Source: Bradyrhizobium sp. Gha (GTDB lineage Bacteria > Pseudomonadota > Alphaproteobacteria > Rhizobiales > Xanthobacteraceae). From it: DNA of 64,000 nt. This document shows, one piece after another, positions 8,591 through 18,075 of this stretch. The stretch is taken from the NCBI RefSeq assembly GCF_900113735.1, contig NZ_FOQM01000003.1, positions 1 to 64,000 of the forward strand, written 5' to 3'. Below the pieces are notes generated by a model. That model saw only the letters and a program-made list of their open reading frames with translations. It was not told the origin of the DNA and ran no database searches. Numbering within the stretch: position 1 is the first letter of the stretch; each line of letters starts with the position of its first letter. Position numbers and translations under genes: made by a program.

Positions 8591-9235
8591 CTAATCTAGT
8601 TGGCTGACGTAAGCCGCCACAGACTTGATCTGCGCCTGTGTCAAGTCGTGCGCAATCGGCTGCATTATCGTTGAGCTGTCTGGATTGGCCTTGTCCTGCC
8701 CTCGCTCCTTGTCCCAGTTCGTCAGCTTTTTGGTGACGTAGTCGTTGAGCTGTCCTGCGAGGCGCGGAAATTGGCCGTCGCCCTTGGCGTCGGTCCCGTG
8801 GCACGATGCGCACGGCGGTACGTTGGCGCTGGGAACGCCATCCTCGTAAATCTTCTTGCCTTCGGCGACGTTCGCCATCGGCGCGCCGCCGAGCGGCTTT
8901 GGATTCAGAGCTTTGAATTCCGTGGTCAGCGCCGTCAACATCGCGGGGCTGAGCACATGTGCCACGTTGAACATCACGGGGTTGTTGCGACGATGTTCGA
9001 CGAAGGCCTTCAGTTGATTTTCGAGGTATTCCGGTTGCTGTCCCGCCAGTCGCGGCATCGGGTACGATCCGCGAAAACCTTGCGCGTCGATGCCATGGCA
9101 GGTCTTGCAATAGTCCGTCTTTGCCTTGAGGTCGTGCGCCGACACTTGCGCGCCTTTATCTTGCGCTTGCGCGATCGTCGATATCGAGGCCACGACGATC
9201 GCGGCCGCTATCCGCCCGAGCGATTGCAGGTTCAT
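8591..9235 (-). CDS. periplasmic diheme c-type cytochrome (c4-like), copy A
   Basis: 214 residues with a Sec signal peptide (about 1-24, ending AQAQ) and two class I heme c domains: CKTCH at 43-47 and CASCH at 142-146. Each is followed by a PRLAGQ segment and a later Met that may be the axial ligand. This two-domain form matches cytochrome c4, a periplasmic electron carrier. It is divergent from the cytochrome-porin gene and closely similar to copy B at 11913, sharing YPMPRLAGQQP-type and NVAHVLSPAM segments. ATG at 9235 has a GGGGGCG stretch upstream. Confidence 0.9.
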   Translation of the reverse strand: MNLQSLGRIAAAIVVASISTIAQAQDKGAQVSAHDLKAKTDYCKTCHGIDAQGFRGSYPMPRLAGQQPEYLENQLKAFVEHRRNNPVMFNVAHVLSPAMLTALTTEFKALNPKPLGGAPMANVAEGKKIYEDGVPSANVPPCASCHGTDAKGDGQFPRLAGQLNDYVTKKLTNWDKERGQDKANPDSSTIMQPIAHDLTQAQIKSVAAYVSQLD

Positions 9236-9553
9236 GAGCGCCCCCCGCTTTTATGAAGCGCAAGCTACGCGCAGCGACGCACTTTGGTCCAGTTGATTTT
9301 GGTCGAGCGTGGAGACGAGTTTCGCAGCAGAGCTCGAGCGGTAATGCGATGCCGAGCACGGTGGTAATTTGCTGCCTTATGCAACCGCTTCCTACAAGCG
9401 TGTGCATGTGACGTTGCGGAAATGTCTCGCGAGACTTGAAAACGGCTGACGCGCCGCGAATGTCGCTTGGCGAAGCGTCGGTGTGCTGGCCTACTTCGAA
9501 ACGAAAGCGGTTCGCAATATCCCAAGTTAACAAGGCGCAACGGGACAGGCGCT
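9236..9553. other. intergenic region between divergent cytochrome genes
   Basis: 318 bases separate the diheme cytochrome (minus strand) from the cytochrome-porin gene (plus strand), so both promoters should lie here. I see a small palindrome TCTCGCGAGA at about 9424-9433, but no convincing FixK/FNR box or sigma-EcfG site. No gene is supported. Confidence 0.5.
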
Positions 9554-11110
9554 ATGTGGGGTTACTGTTACAGTGTCATCGCGAGGAACGGCAGGTGGCT
9601 TTTCGCCACGCTCGCGTTAGCCGCTCTCTCGACAGCCGCATTGATGGTCGGCTCGACCATGCCGGCGCAAGCGCTGCCGAGCTTCGCGCGCCAGACAGGC
9701 CAACCCTGCGGCACCTGTCACACCGACTTTCCTGCACTTACGCCGTATGGACGTCGTTTCAAATTGCTCGGCTATACCGCCGGTGGCGGCGAGTTCAAGA
9801 CGACACCGTTCTCATCTGAAAGCGGGCGCGCGGCGCGCGCTGAACTCGACAAGCTGCGCGGCTACGTCAAGGCATTGCCGCAGGAATCGCAGGCCGAGGC
9901 TGACCGCAAAGAATGGGTGCCGCCGATCTCGTTCATGGCCGTCGAAGGATTCACACGCACCCAGGGACCGACAATTCCGGATCCGACGGAGCCGTTCAAG
10001 ACAAACGACAATCTCGTGGCCTCGCCGGTCAGCGTGTTCTGGGGCGGCGCGATCACCGATCACGTCGGCGCGTTCGCCCAGTACACGTATGCCGGGGCGA
10101 CACCGCTGTCGTCGTTCTCGGGGACGCCGGCGGACCAGTTCATCCACAGCTGGGGGTGGGACAATACCGACGTTCGCTATGCCAATACCGCGAGCGCCGG
10201 ACCATTCGATTTTGTCTTCGGCGTCACCGCCAACAACAATCCGTCCGTTCAGGATTTGTGGAACACCACACCCGCCTGGGGTTTCCCCTACGCGTCATCG
10301 ACGCTTGCCGCCGGCCCGCCCGGCACAATGCTTGAAGGCGCCTTTGCGGCACATGTCGGCGGCGTCGGCCTCTATACGATGGTCAACGACCTGCTTTACC
10401 TGGAAATCACCGGATACAAATCGATCGGCTTCCACGCGCTGAATGCGCTCGGAGCGAATCCGTTCGATACCCCGGGTCAGCTCGGCAACGTGGCACCTTA
10501 TTGGCGCGCGGCGATCGAGCCGCATTGGGGGCGGCACTCGCTGATGGTCGGCACGTTCGGAATGATGTTCGACGTGCATCCGTGGCTCGACACGACGTTC
10601 GCCTCGGGATCGACCGCGGTGCTGCCGGTATCGGACAAATTCACTGACCTCGGCTTCGATGCGCAATATCAATATCAGGGCGACAATTACTGGCTGACCT
10701 TCCGTGGCAGCTATATCCGCGAGTTCCAGCGCCTGGATGCGAGCTTCGCCGCCCTTGGCGCTGCGTCCAATCCGGCCAATCAGCTCAACAGCATGAAGCT
10801 GCAGGCCTCGCTGGCGATGGGTGCCGACAATCGCATTGTTCTGACCGGGCAGTATTTCAACGTCTGGGGCACCTCGGATGCCAATCTCTTCGGCACCGAC
10901 CCGCTCACCGGGACGGCATTGACCCCCGATACCAACGGTTGGACGGCCGAGATCGCCTACATCCCGTTTGGGACCAGCAAGATGATCGGCTGGCCGTGGT
11001 TCAACGCCCGTATCGGCCTGCAATACACCTACTACAACAAGTTCAACGGCACCACGGTCGGTGCCCACGACAATAACACCCTGTTCCTGCACGCTTGGGT
11101 CGCCATGTAG
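9554..11110 (+). CDS. outer-membrane monoheme cytochrome fused to a beta-barrel-like domain (Cyc2-like architecture)
   Basis: 518 residues from ATG 9554. A signal peptide (about 1-40, ending PAQA) is followed at once by one heme site, CGTCH at 52-56, in the context ARQTGQPCGTCHTDFPALTP, then YGRRFKLLGYT. The remaining 430 or so residues contain no other CxxCH. They are rich in Gly, Asn, aromatics and alternating strands (YWLTFRGSYI, ARIGLQYTYYNKF), as in a porin barrel. One N-terminal heme plus a large barrel is the layout of the Cyc2 fused cytochrome-porins, which carry electrons across the outer membrane during iron oxidation. Whether this is a true Cyc2 or a related unnamed family cannot be settled here. 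A separate barrel gene follows 25 bases later. Confidence 0.72.
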   Translation: MWGYCYSVIARNGRWLFATLALAALSTAALMVGSTMPAQALPSFARQTGQPCGTCHTDFPALTPYGRRFKLLGYTAGGGEFKTTPFSSESGRAARAELDKLRGYVKALPQESQAEADRKEWVPPISFMAVEGFTRTQGPTIPDPTEPFKTNDNLVASPVSVFWGGAITDHVGAFAQYTYAGATPLSSFSGTPADQFIHSWGWDNTDVRYANTASAGPFDFVFGVTANNNPSVQDLWNTTPAWGFPYASSTLAAGPPGTMLEGAFAAHVGGVGLYTMVNDLLYLEITGYKSIGFHALNALGANPFDTPGQLGNVAPYWRAAIEPHWGRHSLMVGTFGMMFDVHPWLDTTFASGSTAVLPVSDKFTDLGFDAQYQYQGDNYWLTFRGSYIREFQRLDASFAALGAASNPANQLNSMKLQASLAMGADNRIVLTGQYFNVWGTSDANLFGTDPLTGTALTPDTNGWTAEIAYIPFGTSKMIGWPWFNARIGLQYTYYNKFNGTTVGAHDNNTLFLHAWVAM

Positions 11111-11135
11111 GCCGCGCCGCAAAGGAGATTGTCAG

Positions 11136-11912
11136 ATGAAAAGATTGCCTGCCGCGCATCTTGCGGCTTTCGCAGTAACCTTGGCAGGACCGGCATCTGC
11201 AGCCGATCTGGCCGTCAAGGCTCCTGTTCCGGTCGCAGTGCCCTTCAACTGGACGGGCTGCTACATTGGCGTCCATGTCGGCGCGGGGTTTGCGAAGAAA
11301 GACATCACGGATCCCGTGCAGCTCGTGCAGGACTCCTTTCTGGGCGCCGGCTCTACAGTCGGTGTGACCACCGTAAGCCCGTCGCCCAGCGGTGCGGTCA
11401 TCGGTGGTCAGGGCGGCTGCGATTATCAGTTTGCCGCCTCTTCGATCGTGATCGGCATCCAGGGCGATGTCGCCGGCTTGACCCTGAGGGACAACAAGAC
11501 CGTTGGCCTCCCGCTTGGCAATCCCGGCGACACCGCGATCGTGGACGCGAAGACCGAATTTCTCACCAGCGTGACCGGCCGCATCGGCTACGCCTTCGAC
11601 AACGTCCTGCTTTACGGTAAGGCCGGTGTGGCGATGGCCGGCGACAAATATGAGGTCAGTGGCACATTCACCGGCCTGCCCTTCGACTTCAGGGGACTGG
11701 AAGACCGCTGGGGCTGGACTGCCGGTGCCGGTGTCGACTGGGCTTTCACGCGTCATTGGTCCGCCAATCTCGAATATGACTATTACGGGTTCGGCAACCG
11801 GACCTCCACCTTCGCCGATCAGGCCAATGTCTTCCAGGGTCTGGTCAATGTCAGGCAGTCGATCCAGGTCGTGAAGGTCGGAGTGAACTTTCACATGTGG
11901 GCGGCTCAATAA
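11136..11912 (+). CDS. small outer-membrane beta-barrel protein (Omp25/RopB-like)
   Basis: 258 residues from ATG 11136 with AAAGGAGA upstream. A signal peptide (to about 23, PASA) leads into the mature start ADLAVKAPVP. The NWTGCYIGVHVGAGF motif is typical of alphaproteobacterial Omp25/OmpW-like barrels, as is the terminal strand VVKVGVNFHMW. These barrels are usually 8-stranded. It lies between the cytochrome-porin and diheme cytochrome copy B, and its stop codon abuts the next start, so it is part of that operon. Its role there (stabilising partner or unrelated porin) is unknown. Confidence 0.82.
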   Translation: MKRLPAAHLAAFAVTLAGPASAADLAVKAPVPVAVPFNWTGCYIGVHVGAGFAKKDITDPVQLVQDSFLGAGSTVGVTTVSPSPSGAVIGGQGGCDYQFAASSIVIGIQGDVAGLTLRDNKTVGLPLGNPGDTAIVDAKTEFLTSVTGRIGYAFDNVLLYGKAGVAMAGDKYEVSGTFTGLPFDFRGLEDRWGWTAGAGVDWAFTRHWSANLEYDYYGFGNRTSTFADQANVFQGLVNVRQSIQVVKVGVNFHMWAAQ

Positions 11913-12575
11913 ATGCTCGCGCCTTCCGGACCAAGGCGCTCATCATCGCGGCGCGCAACCAGCCTGCGTGTGGTCCTGTACGCCATGGCCCTGACGGTGG
12001 CCTGCTCGGCTACATCCGACGCGCAGGAAAGGGGCGGCTTCGAAGCCAAGGTCGAATACTGCAAGACGTGCCACGGGTTGTCGGCGCAAGGCTATCGCGG
12101 ATGGTTTCCGATGCCGCGGCTGGCGGGACAGCAGCCGCAATATCTCGAGAACCAGCTCCGCGCCTTCATCGAGCGCCGGCGCACCAATCCCGTCATGGCG
12201 AACGTCGCCCACGTGCTCAGTCCAGCCATGGTCGCCTCGCTCGCGACGCATATGAAGAATCTCGATCCGAAGCCGATCGGCGGCGCGCCGAAGGGATCGA
12301 TCGGGCTCGGCAAGCGCATCTACGAGGAAGGTCTCCCCGAATCCAACGTGCCGGCATGCGCCGCCTGCCATGGCAGCGACGGCAAGGGGCAGAATGAAAT
12401 TCCGCGGCTTGCCGGCCAGCTCTACGAGTACACCGTCGGTCAGCTTACCGGTTGGGCGAAGGTGCGCGGCCAGGGGTCGGCGGTCGACACCTCCGCAATC
12501 ATGGCACCGACCGCGCACAATCTGACGCGATCACAGGTCGAGGCGGTGGCTGCCTATGTGAGCTACCTGCAATGA
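11913..12575 (+). CDS. periplasmic diheme c-type cytochrome (c4-like), copy B
   Basis: 220 residues. ATG 11913 immediately follows the TAA of the barrel gene, implying translational coupling. After an Arg-rich n-region and hydrophobic signal (to about 38), there are two heme sites: CKTCH at 50-54 and CAACH at 149-153. It is a close paralogue of copy A on the other side of the cytochrome-porin gene. The N-terminus is long for a signal peptide, and a start further in cannot be excluded. Likely a periplasmic shuttle between the outer-membrane cytochrome and the inner-membrane chain; that function is inference. Confidence 0.88.
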   Translation: MLAPSGPRRSSSRRATSLRVVLYAMALTVACSATSDAQERGGFEAKVEYCKTCHGLSAQGYRGWFPMPRLAGQQPQYLENQLRAFIERRRTNPVMANVAHVLSPAMVASLATHMKNLDPKPIGGAPKGSIGLGKRIYEEGLPESNVPACAACHGSDGKGQNEIPRLAGQLYEYTVGQLTGWAKVRGQGSAVDTSAIMAPTAHNLTRSQVEAVAAYVSYLQ

Positions 12576-12633
12576 GGGGCGCAAGGCGGGACATAGAGAG
12601 CGGGCGGACCGCATCGCGCAGGGACGAGAGGTC

Positions 12634-13230
12634 ATGAAGCGCATCGGACTGAAGACAGCGCTGCTTGCAATGCTGGCCTGTATCGGCCCTGCGATGGCGT
12701 GGGATGGGGCCAGCGTCCGCAACTGCACCTGGTGTCACGGGACCTCGGCGCAAGGGTACACGGTGGCACCCAGACTCGCCGGGCAGCGTCCGGCCTATCT
12801 CGAAAGCCAGATGCGGAGCTTCCGCGACCATACCCGGGACAATCCCTTCTCCAAGCAGTACATGTGGGGCGCCGTCGCCGCACTCGATCCCCGCGCCGCG
12901 CGCGATCTCGCGGCCTACTTTGCAGCCATTCCGCCGAAGCCCGCCAATGACGGGGACGCCAATCTGATGGCGAAGGGCAAGGCGATCTACATGGACGGCA
13001 TTCCCGAAGCCAACATCGCATCCTGTTATGCCTGTCACGGCCCAAACGCCGAGGGCGTGGGGGAGATTCCCCGCGTCGGCGGCCTTGCCTATTTCTACGT
13101 CAAGGCGCGACTGGAGCAGTGGGGCCAGGGATATCATTCGGGCATTGGGACGCCGATGCCCATCGTTGCGCGCTCGCTCGGCCCGAACGAGATCGAGGCG
13201 CTGGCGTCGTATCTCAGCTTCGTCAGATAG
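12634..13230 (+). CDS. periplasmic diheme c-type cytochrome, copy C
   Basis: 198 residues with a clean signal peptide (about 1-22, ending AMAW). The heme sites are CTWCH at 31-35 and CYACH at 131-135. It keeps the PRLAGQRPAYLESQM and YMDGIPEANIASC landmarks of copies A and B but is clearly more divergent and lacks the NVAHVLSP segment. It follows copy B by 58 bases on the same strand and is probably the last gene of the cytochrome operon. Confidence 0.88.
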   Translation: MKRIGLKTALLAMLACIGPAMAWDGASVRNCTWCHGTSAQGYTVAPRLAGQRPAYLESQMRSFRDHTRDNPFSKQYMWGAVAALDPRAARDLAAYFAAIPPKPANDGDANLMAKGKAIYMDGIPEANIASCYACHGPNAEGVGEIPRVGGLAYFYVKARLEQWGQGYHSGIGTPMPIVARSLGPNEIEALASYLSFVR

Positions 13231-13458
13231 GCGTCAATCAACATTTCGACCGCTCGCCGAGCGCGCGCTCCACGATCGCGCGATCGGCCCACGACATCAC
13301 GATCGGTGGAATGATGCCATCGTGCTCCTGTTTTGCCCGACGTGTCAAACGTCATCTCTGCAGGGGCTATCGAGAGCCGAAGCGAAATTCCTCAACGATT
13401 CGTACTGTGCATGGGGTTGTTTTGGCGTTTTGTGCGCGGGCTCAAGGGCGGCACAAAA

Positions 13459-14493
13459 TTATCCCCGCACGCGCCTGATCATCTGCTCGACATGGGCGAT
13501 CGGCGTCTCCGGCTGGATGCCGTGGCCGAGATTGAAGATGAAGCGCCCTTGCGCAAAGTTCGCCAGCACGTCGTCGACCGCGCGGTCGAGCGCGGCGCCG
13601 CCCGTGATCAGCGCCAGCGGATCGAGATTGCCCTGTACGGCGACCTTGCTCTGTACGCGCTCGCGGATGAAGGCGGGCTCGGCCGTCCAGTCGATGCTGA
13701 CCGCATTGACGCCGGTCGCCTCGACGTAACCGGGCAATTGCGCGCCGGCACCGCGCGGGAAGCCGATGATCTTCGCGTCAGGCACTTTCGCGCGCACGCC
13801 TTCGACGATGCGCCGCGTCGGCTCCGTCGACCAGCGCGCGAACTCGGCCGCAGGCAGCACGCCGGCCCAGGTGTCGAAGATCTGCAGTGCGTTGGCGCCG
13901 GCCTCGAGCTGTGCCAGCAGGTAGTGGATCGAGTTCTCGACCAGCGCGTCGATGATTTCCGCGAACGCCTCCGGATGCCGATAGGCCATCATCCGCGCCG
14001 GCGCCTGGTCGGGCGTGCCATGGCCCGCGACCATGTAGGTCGCAACCGTCCACGGCGCGCCGCAGAAGCCGATCAGCGCGGTCTGCGGGTCGAGCGCGCC
14101 GCGCACGATCTTCAGCGCCTCGAACACCGGCGCGAGCTTGCCGAAATCGGCCTGCGCGGCGAGCGTTCCAACCTTCGCCGGGTCATCCAGCGGCTCGAGC
14201 CGCGGACCCTCGCCGACCTCGAAGCGCACGGAACGGCCGAGCGCATAAGGCATCACCAGAATGTCGGAGAAGATGATCGCCGCATCGAAGCCGAACCGGC
14301 GGATCGGCTGCAGCGTGACTTCGGCGGCGAGCTCCGGATTGAAGCAGAGATCGAGGAAGCCGCCGGCCCTGGCGCGCACCTCGCGATATTCAGGCAGATA
14401 GCGGCCGGCCTGCCGCATCATCCAGAGGGGCGGGACGGCTTGGCGCTGGCCGGAGAGCACGTCGATGAACGGCTTTGTCGCAGACTGGGGCAC
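13459..14493 (-). CDS. hemE: uroporphyrinogen decarboxylase
   Basis: 344 residues from a GTG at 14493. It removes four carboxylates from uroporphyrinogen III to give coproporphyrinogen. The signature [17 protein letters not shown], the [10 protein letters not shown] segment and [14 protein letters not shown] are intact, as is the C-terminal [12 protein letters not shown]. The frame is open upstream to 14805 without conserved sequence, so GTG 14493 is chosen because the product then starts a few residues before the conserved region. The gene is divergent from the small stress-type protein. No other heme genes adjoin it apart from hemC across the cytochrome cluster. Confidence 0.93.
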   Translation of the reverse strand: MPQSATKPFIDVLSGQRQAVPPLWMMRQAGRYLPEYREVRARAGGFLDLCFNPELAAEVTLQPIRRFGFDAAIIFSDILVMPYALGRSVRFEVGEGPRLEPLDDPAKVGTLAAQADFGKLAPVFEALKIVRGALDPQTALIGFCGAPWTVATYMVAGHGTPDQAPARMMAYRHPEAFAEIIDALVENSIHYLLAQLEAGANALQIFDTWAGVLPAAEFARWSTEPTRRIVEGVRAKVPDAKIIGFPRGAGAQLPGYVEATGVNAVSIDWTAEPAFIRERVQSKVAVQGNLDPLALITGGAALDRAVDDVLANFAQGRFIFNLGHGIQPETPIAHVEQMIRRVRG

Positions 14494-14554
14494 TGGAGAT
14501 CCTGATGCAGATTTGGAGTTCCTGATACACCGCCGCGGGCAGAATCGGAACTGG

Positions 14555-14579
14555 GGAACCAGCGCAAATGCGCCGCGTT
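14555..14579 (+). promoter_or_regulatory. sigma-EcfG-type promoter (GGAAC-N16-CGTT)
   Basis: GGAAC at 14555-14559 and CGTT at 14576-14579 are exactly 16 bases apart, the consensus of the alphaproteobacterial general stress sigma factor EcfG. The site lies 26 bases before the start of the 71-residue protein, leaving a short leader that includes its GGAGGA ribosome site. Confidence 0.72.
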
Positions 14580-14581
14580 GA

Positions 14582-14821
<240 letters not shown>

Positions 14822-14986
14822 ATCGGCCGGTTTCCGATAGGCTTGCTAAGACCTTGTTAGTGATCTACCGAGGCCCCGGTCCGTAGGGGTACGGAAAAGC
14901 CCGTAGATCAATGCGAATCCCGGCGCGCGCTTCAGGGTTCACTAAGAGAAGCGGCAGAGTTTCCCTCTATTGGAGATTTCTGTCGC

Positions 14987-16891
14987 ATGAACCTCGTCTC
15001 ACACAGAGCCGGATGGAGCCGTCTGCCGATGCGCGCGGCCGCGTTCGTCGTGCTCACCTGCGTCGCGATCCTCGGTGTCAGCGGCTGGCGTGAATGGGCC
15101 GCGCGGGACGCGGTGCTCAAGGGCGCCGAGACCGAGATGGCGAACGTCGCCCGCTCCCTGACACAGCATGCCGAGGACAGCCTGGATCTGCTGGACTCCG
15201 GCGTCGTCGGCGTCGTCAGCCGGCTGGAGATGGATGGCGCCGACGCCGTCACGATCGGTAAGCTGCGCAACCTCCTGGAAGCGCGCAAGAAGGCGATAGA
15301 GCGGGTCCACAGCCTCGCCATCATTGACGACCAGGGCAACTGGCTGACCTCGCCCGGCACGATCGCCTCGACGCTCAGCGACGACGCATTCTTCCGTCAC
15401 CACCAGCTCTCGCCCAAGCGCGAGGCTTATGTCGGTCACCCCGTGAAGAGCCTCGTCGACGGCGAATGGGTCATCACCCTCTCGCGCCGCTTCAACAAGC
15501 CTGACGGCAGCTTCGGCGGCGTGGTGCTCGCGGCCATCGGCTCGCGGTATCTCTCGCATTTCTACGAGCAGTTCGAGATCGGCCGCAACAGCTCGGTGGC
15601 GCTGATGTATGGCGACGGCCTGATCATCGCGCGCAACCCGAACAACGAAAAGTTCGTCGGCCGCAGCGTCGCCGACCGTCCGCTGTTTCGCGATCCCAGC
15701 CTGCAACGGCCGAGCGGCGCCTATCTATTCACCTCGCCGCTGGATGGCGCGGAGCGCGTCAGCTTCTTCAAGCGCAGCGGCCGTTATCCCCTCGTGCTGC
15801 TCGCGACCGTCGACAGAGATGAGCTGCTCGCGCCGTGGCGGGCTGCTGCGATCTCCCGCATGCTGTACGTGCTCGCGCTGGTGCTGCTGATTGCGATCAT
15901 CGGCGCTGTACTCGTGCGACAATTGCAGCGCGGCCAGCGCATGGCGGCGGCACTGGTCGAGAAGGAGGCGCACTTCCGCCTGCTCGCGGAAGGGTCCAGC
16001 GACATGGTCACCCGCATCGGGCTCGACGAGCGGCTGCGCTACGTGTCTCCGTCGTCCAACCGCGTCGTCGGCTGGCGTCCCAATCAGCTCATCGGCACCG
16101 ACGCGCTCGCCGGAATTCATCCGGAGGACCGGCCGCACGTCCAGGCCACCGTCGACGCCATGAAGCGAGGCGACGCAGAAGAAGCGCGCATCACTTATCG
16201 CAACGCGCACCGGCAGAAGACCGAGGTCTGGCTGGAATCGACCATGCGCGTGACGCGCAAGGACAACGGCAATGTCGACGGCGTGGTCTCGATCTCGCGC
16301 GACATCTCCGAGCAGAAGAACCTGGAGACACGGCTCGAGACGCTCGCGATCGAGGACAGCCTCACCGGCCTTGCCAACCGCCGCCGCTTCGACGAGCGGC
16401 TGAAGGAGGAATGGGCGCGCGCCTATCGCGATCGCACCAGCCTTGGCCTCCTGATGATCGATGTCGATCACTTCAAGGCCTACAACGACGAATATGGCCA
16501 CCCTGCGGGCGACGCCTGCTTGCGCGTGGTTGCCAAGATCATCGCGACGGAGATGCAGCGGGCCGGCGATCTCGCGGCGCGCTATGGCGGCGAGGAATTT
16601 GCCATGCTGCTGCCGAACACCGATGCCGCCGGCGGCGCCCGGATCGGCGAGCGGATCCGAAGCGCCGTCCATGGTGCAGGCCTCGTTCATGCCTCCAATC
16701 CGGCGGCTGCTTGCGTCACCGTCTCGGTCGGAGGTGCGGCTTGCCGGCCGGCGTTCGAGCGCACCGCGGGCACGGGATCGCTGGTGGAGGCCGCCGACCG
16801 CGCGCTCTACGCCGCCAAGGACGCCGGCCGCAACCGGCTGATGATGTCCGGTGAGGTCATGAACCTGATGGCCAAGGCTTCCGGCGAGTAG
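14987..16891 (+). CDS. membrane sensor diguanylate cyclase (Cache-PAS-GGDEF)
   Basis: 634 residues. Transmembrane segment 1 is at about 16-33 and segment 2 at about 292-310; between them is a periplasmic Cache-type sensing domain. A PAS domain (about 325-445, ending DISEQKN) precedes a C-terminal GGDEF domain (about 450-620). The active site reads GGEEF (534-538), and the inhibitory RxxD site is present as RAGD (525-528), so an active, feedback-controlled cyclase making c-di-GMP is expected. The signal is unknown. ATG 14987 is used. Confidence 0.92.
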   Translation: MNLVSHRAGWSRLPMRAAAFVVLTCVAILGVSGWREWAARDAVLKGAETEMANVARSLTQHAEDSLDLLDSGVVGVVSRLEMDGADAVTIGKLRNLLEARKKAIERVHSLAIIDDQGNWLTSPGTIASTLSDDAFFRHHQLSPKREAYVGHPVKSLVDGEWVITLSRRFNKPDGSFGGVVLAAIGSRYLSHFYEQFEIGRNSSVALMYGDGLIIARNPNNEKFVGRSVADRPLFRDPSLQRPSGAYLFTSPLDGAERVSFFKRSGRYPLVLLATVDRDELLAPWRAAAISRMLYVLALVLLIAIIGAVLVRQLQRGQRMAAALVEKEAHFRLLAEGSSDMVTRIGLDERLRYVSPSSNRVVGWRPNQLIGTDALAGIHPEDRPHVQATVDAMKRGDAEEARITYRNAHRQKTEVWLESTMRVTRKDNGNVDGVVSISRDISEQKNLETRLETLAIEDSLTGLANRRRFDERLKEEWARAYRDRTSLGLLMIDVDHFKAYNDEYGHPAGDACLRVVAKIIATEMQRAGDLAARYGGEEFAMLLPNTDAAGGARIGERIRSAVHGAGLVHASNPAAACVTVSVGGAACRPAFERTAGTGSLVEAADRALYAAKDAGRNRLMMSGEVMNLMAKASGE

Positions 16892-16915
16892 AGGGCATCC
16901 CCTCGGTAACCGTGC

Positions 16916-17134
16916 TCAATAGTGTGGCGGGCGCTCGTTGGACGGGCCCGGCGCACTCGCCTCGGCCTCTTGCAGTCGCTCTCTGAGCTGCGCGAGTTGT
17001 CGCGTCAGCCCATCGATCTGCTTCCATTGCGCGGTGATGGTCTGGCTCAGGGTCTCGATGGTATCGTCCTGATAGGCAAGACGCGTCTCCAGCGTGTCGA
17101 TGCGCTCGGCGAGGGTCTTGATCTCATTTGTCAC
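16916..17134 (-). CDS. slyX: SlyX family protein
   Basis: 72 residues, nearly all one coiled coil (heptads from about residue 5 to 55: LAERIDTLETRLAYQDDTIE), ending with the PPHY tail typical of SlyX. Function is unknown even in well-studied bacteria. Its start overlaps the 3' end of trhO by 11 bases, so the two are probably translated from one transcript. Confidence 0.9.
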   Translation of the reverse strand: MTNEIKTLAERIDTLETRLAYQDDTIETLSQTITAQWKQIDGLTRQLAQLRERLQEAEASAPGPSNERPPHY

Positions 17135-17891
17135 GTGTCGCGTCCTTGTCCCGTTCGCGCAAACCAGTTTCTCGCAGGCCGTGGCCGAGCGACACGCGCT
17201 CGTCGAACACGAAACATTCGCCGCGCCAGCGGCTTTGCGCCTCAGGTACCTGTTCGAGATATTTCAGGATCCCGCCCTTGAGGTGGTAGACCTCGGCAAA
17301 GCCGCGAGCCAGCAGGTGTGCGCTCGCCTTCTCGCAGCGGATCCCGCCAGTGCAGAACATCGCGATACGCCGGTGTTTTGCCGGATCGAGTTTCTCGGTG
17401 GCAAAATCCTTGAATTGGCCGAAGCTCTTGATCTCGGGGTCGACTGCGCCCTCGAACGTCCCCATTGCCACCTCGAAGGCGTTGCGGGTGTCGAGCACCA
17501 GCATGTCGGGCGAGGCGATCAGCGCGTTCCACTCCGTTGCCTCGACATAGGTGCCGACCCGACGGGTCGGATCGGCGGCCGCATCGCCCAGCGTGACGAT
17601 CTCCCTCTTCAGCCGCACCTTAAGCCGGCCGAACGGCATTGCTTCCGCGGTCGAGCACTTCAATTCGAGATTGTTCAGCCTGCCGCCAAACATCGTCCCA
17701 TGCGCAAGCTCCTGGGCGAAGGCGTCAATGGCGTCGCGCGCACCCGCGATGGTGCCGTTGATGCCCTCCTGGGCCAGGAGCACGCTGCCCTTGAGCGACA
17801 GACCGGCGCAGAACGCACGCAGCGGCTCGCGCAGCTCGCGGTAATCGGGCAGGGCGGCGAATTGGTAGAAGGCGCAGACCTTGTAAGTCAT
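17124..17891 (-). CDS. trhO: tRNA uridine(34) hydroxylase, rhodanese family (TrhO/YceA)
   Basis: 255 residues. The N-terminal acylphosphatase-like region has LKGSVLLAQEGINGTIAG, and a rhodanese domain follows with active loop CTGGIRCEKA. This family makes 5-hydroxyuridine at the tRNA wobble position with oxygen. The C-terminal RWRGECFVFDERVSLGHGL motif is also conserved, though the four-cysteine tail of longer homologues is absent. The ATG at 17891 fits the family start MTYKVCAFYQF. Confidence 0.92.
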   Translation of the reverse strand: MTYKVCAFYQFAALPDYRELREPLRAFCAGLSLKGSVLLAQEGINGTIAGARDAIDAFAQELAHGTMFGGRLNNLELKCSTAEAMPFGRLKVRLKREIVTLGDAAADPTRRVGTYVEATEWNALIASPDMLVLDTRNAFEVAMGTFEGAVDPEIKSFGQFKDFATEKLDPAKHRRIAMFCTGGIRCEKASAHLLARGFAEVYHLKGGILKYLEQVPEAQSRWRGECFVFDERVSLGHGLRETGLRERDKDATRDK

Positions 17892-18075
17892 GACGCCCGT
17901 TTATCAGGCCGCCCGCGCTCAGAAAACCCGCAATGAGCAGGCCTATTCCCACCGGATGGCAGCCATCTCCCTGGCATGCCAGCATTGCCCGGATGGGCCG
18001 GAATGTGTCATGTAACCCCGGTTTTTCCGGGATGGCGTGCCATCCGCGCCCACGGTCTGAGAGAGCAAAAAATCG

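Noticed and set aside
9280..9300. TTGATTTTGGTCGA considered as a FixK/FNR box for the cytochrome genes
   Set aside because: Only one half-site matches; the second lacks ATCAA/CAA.
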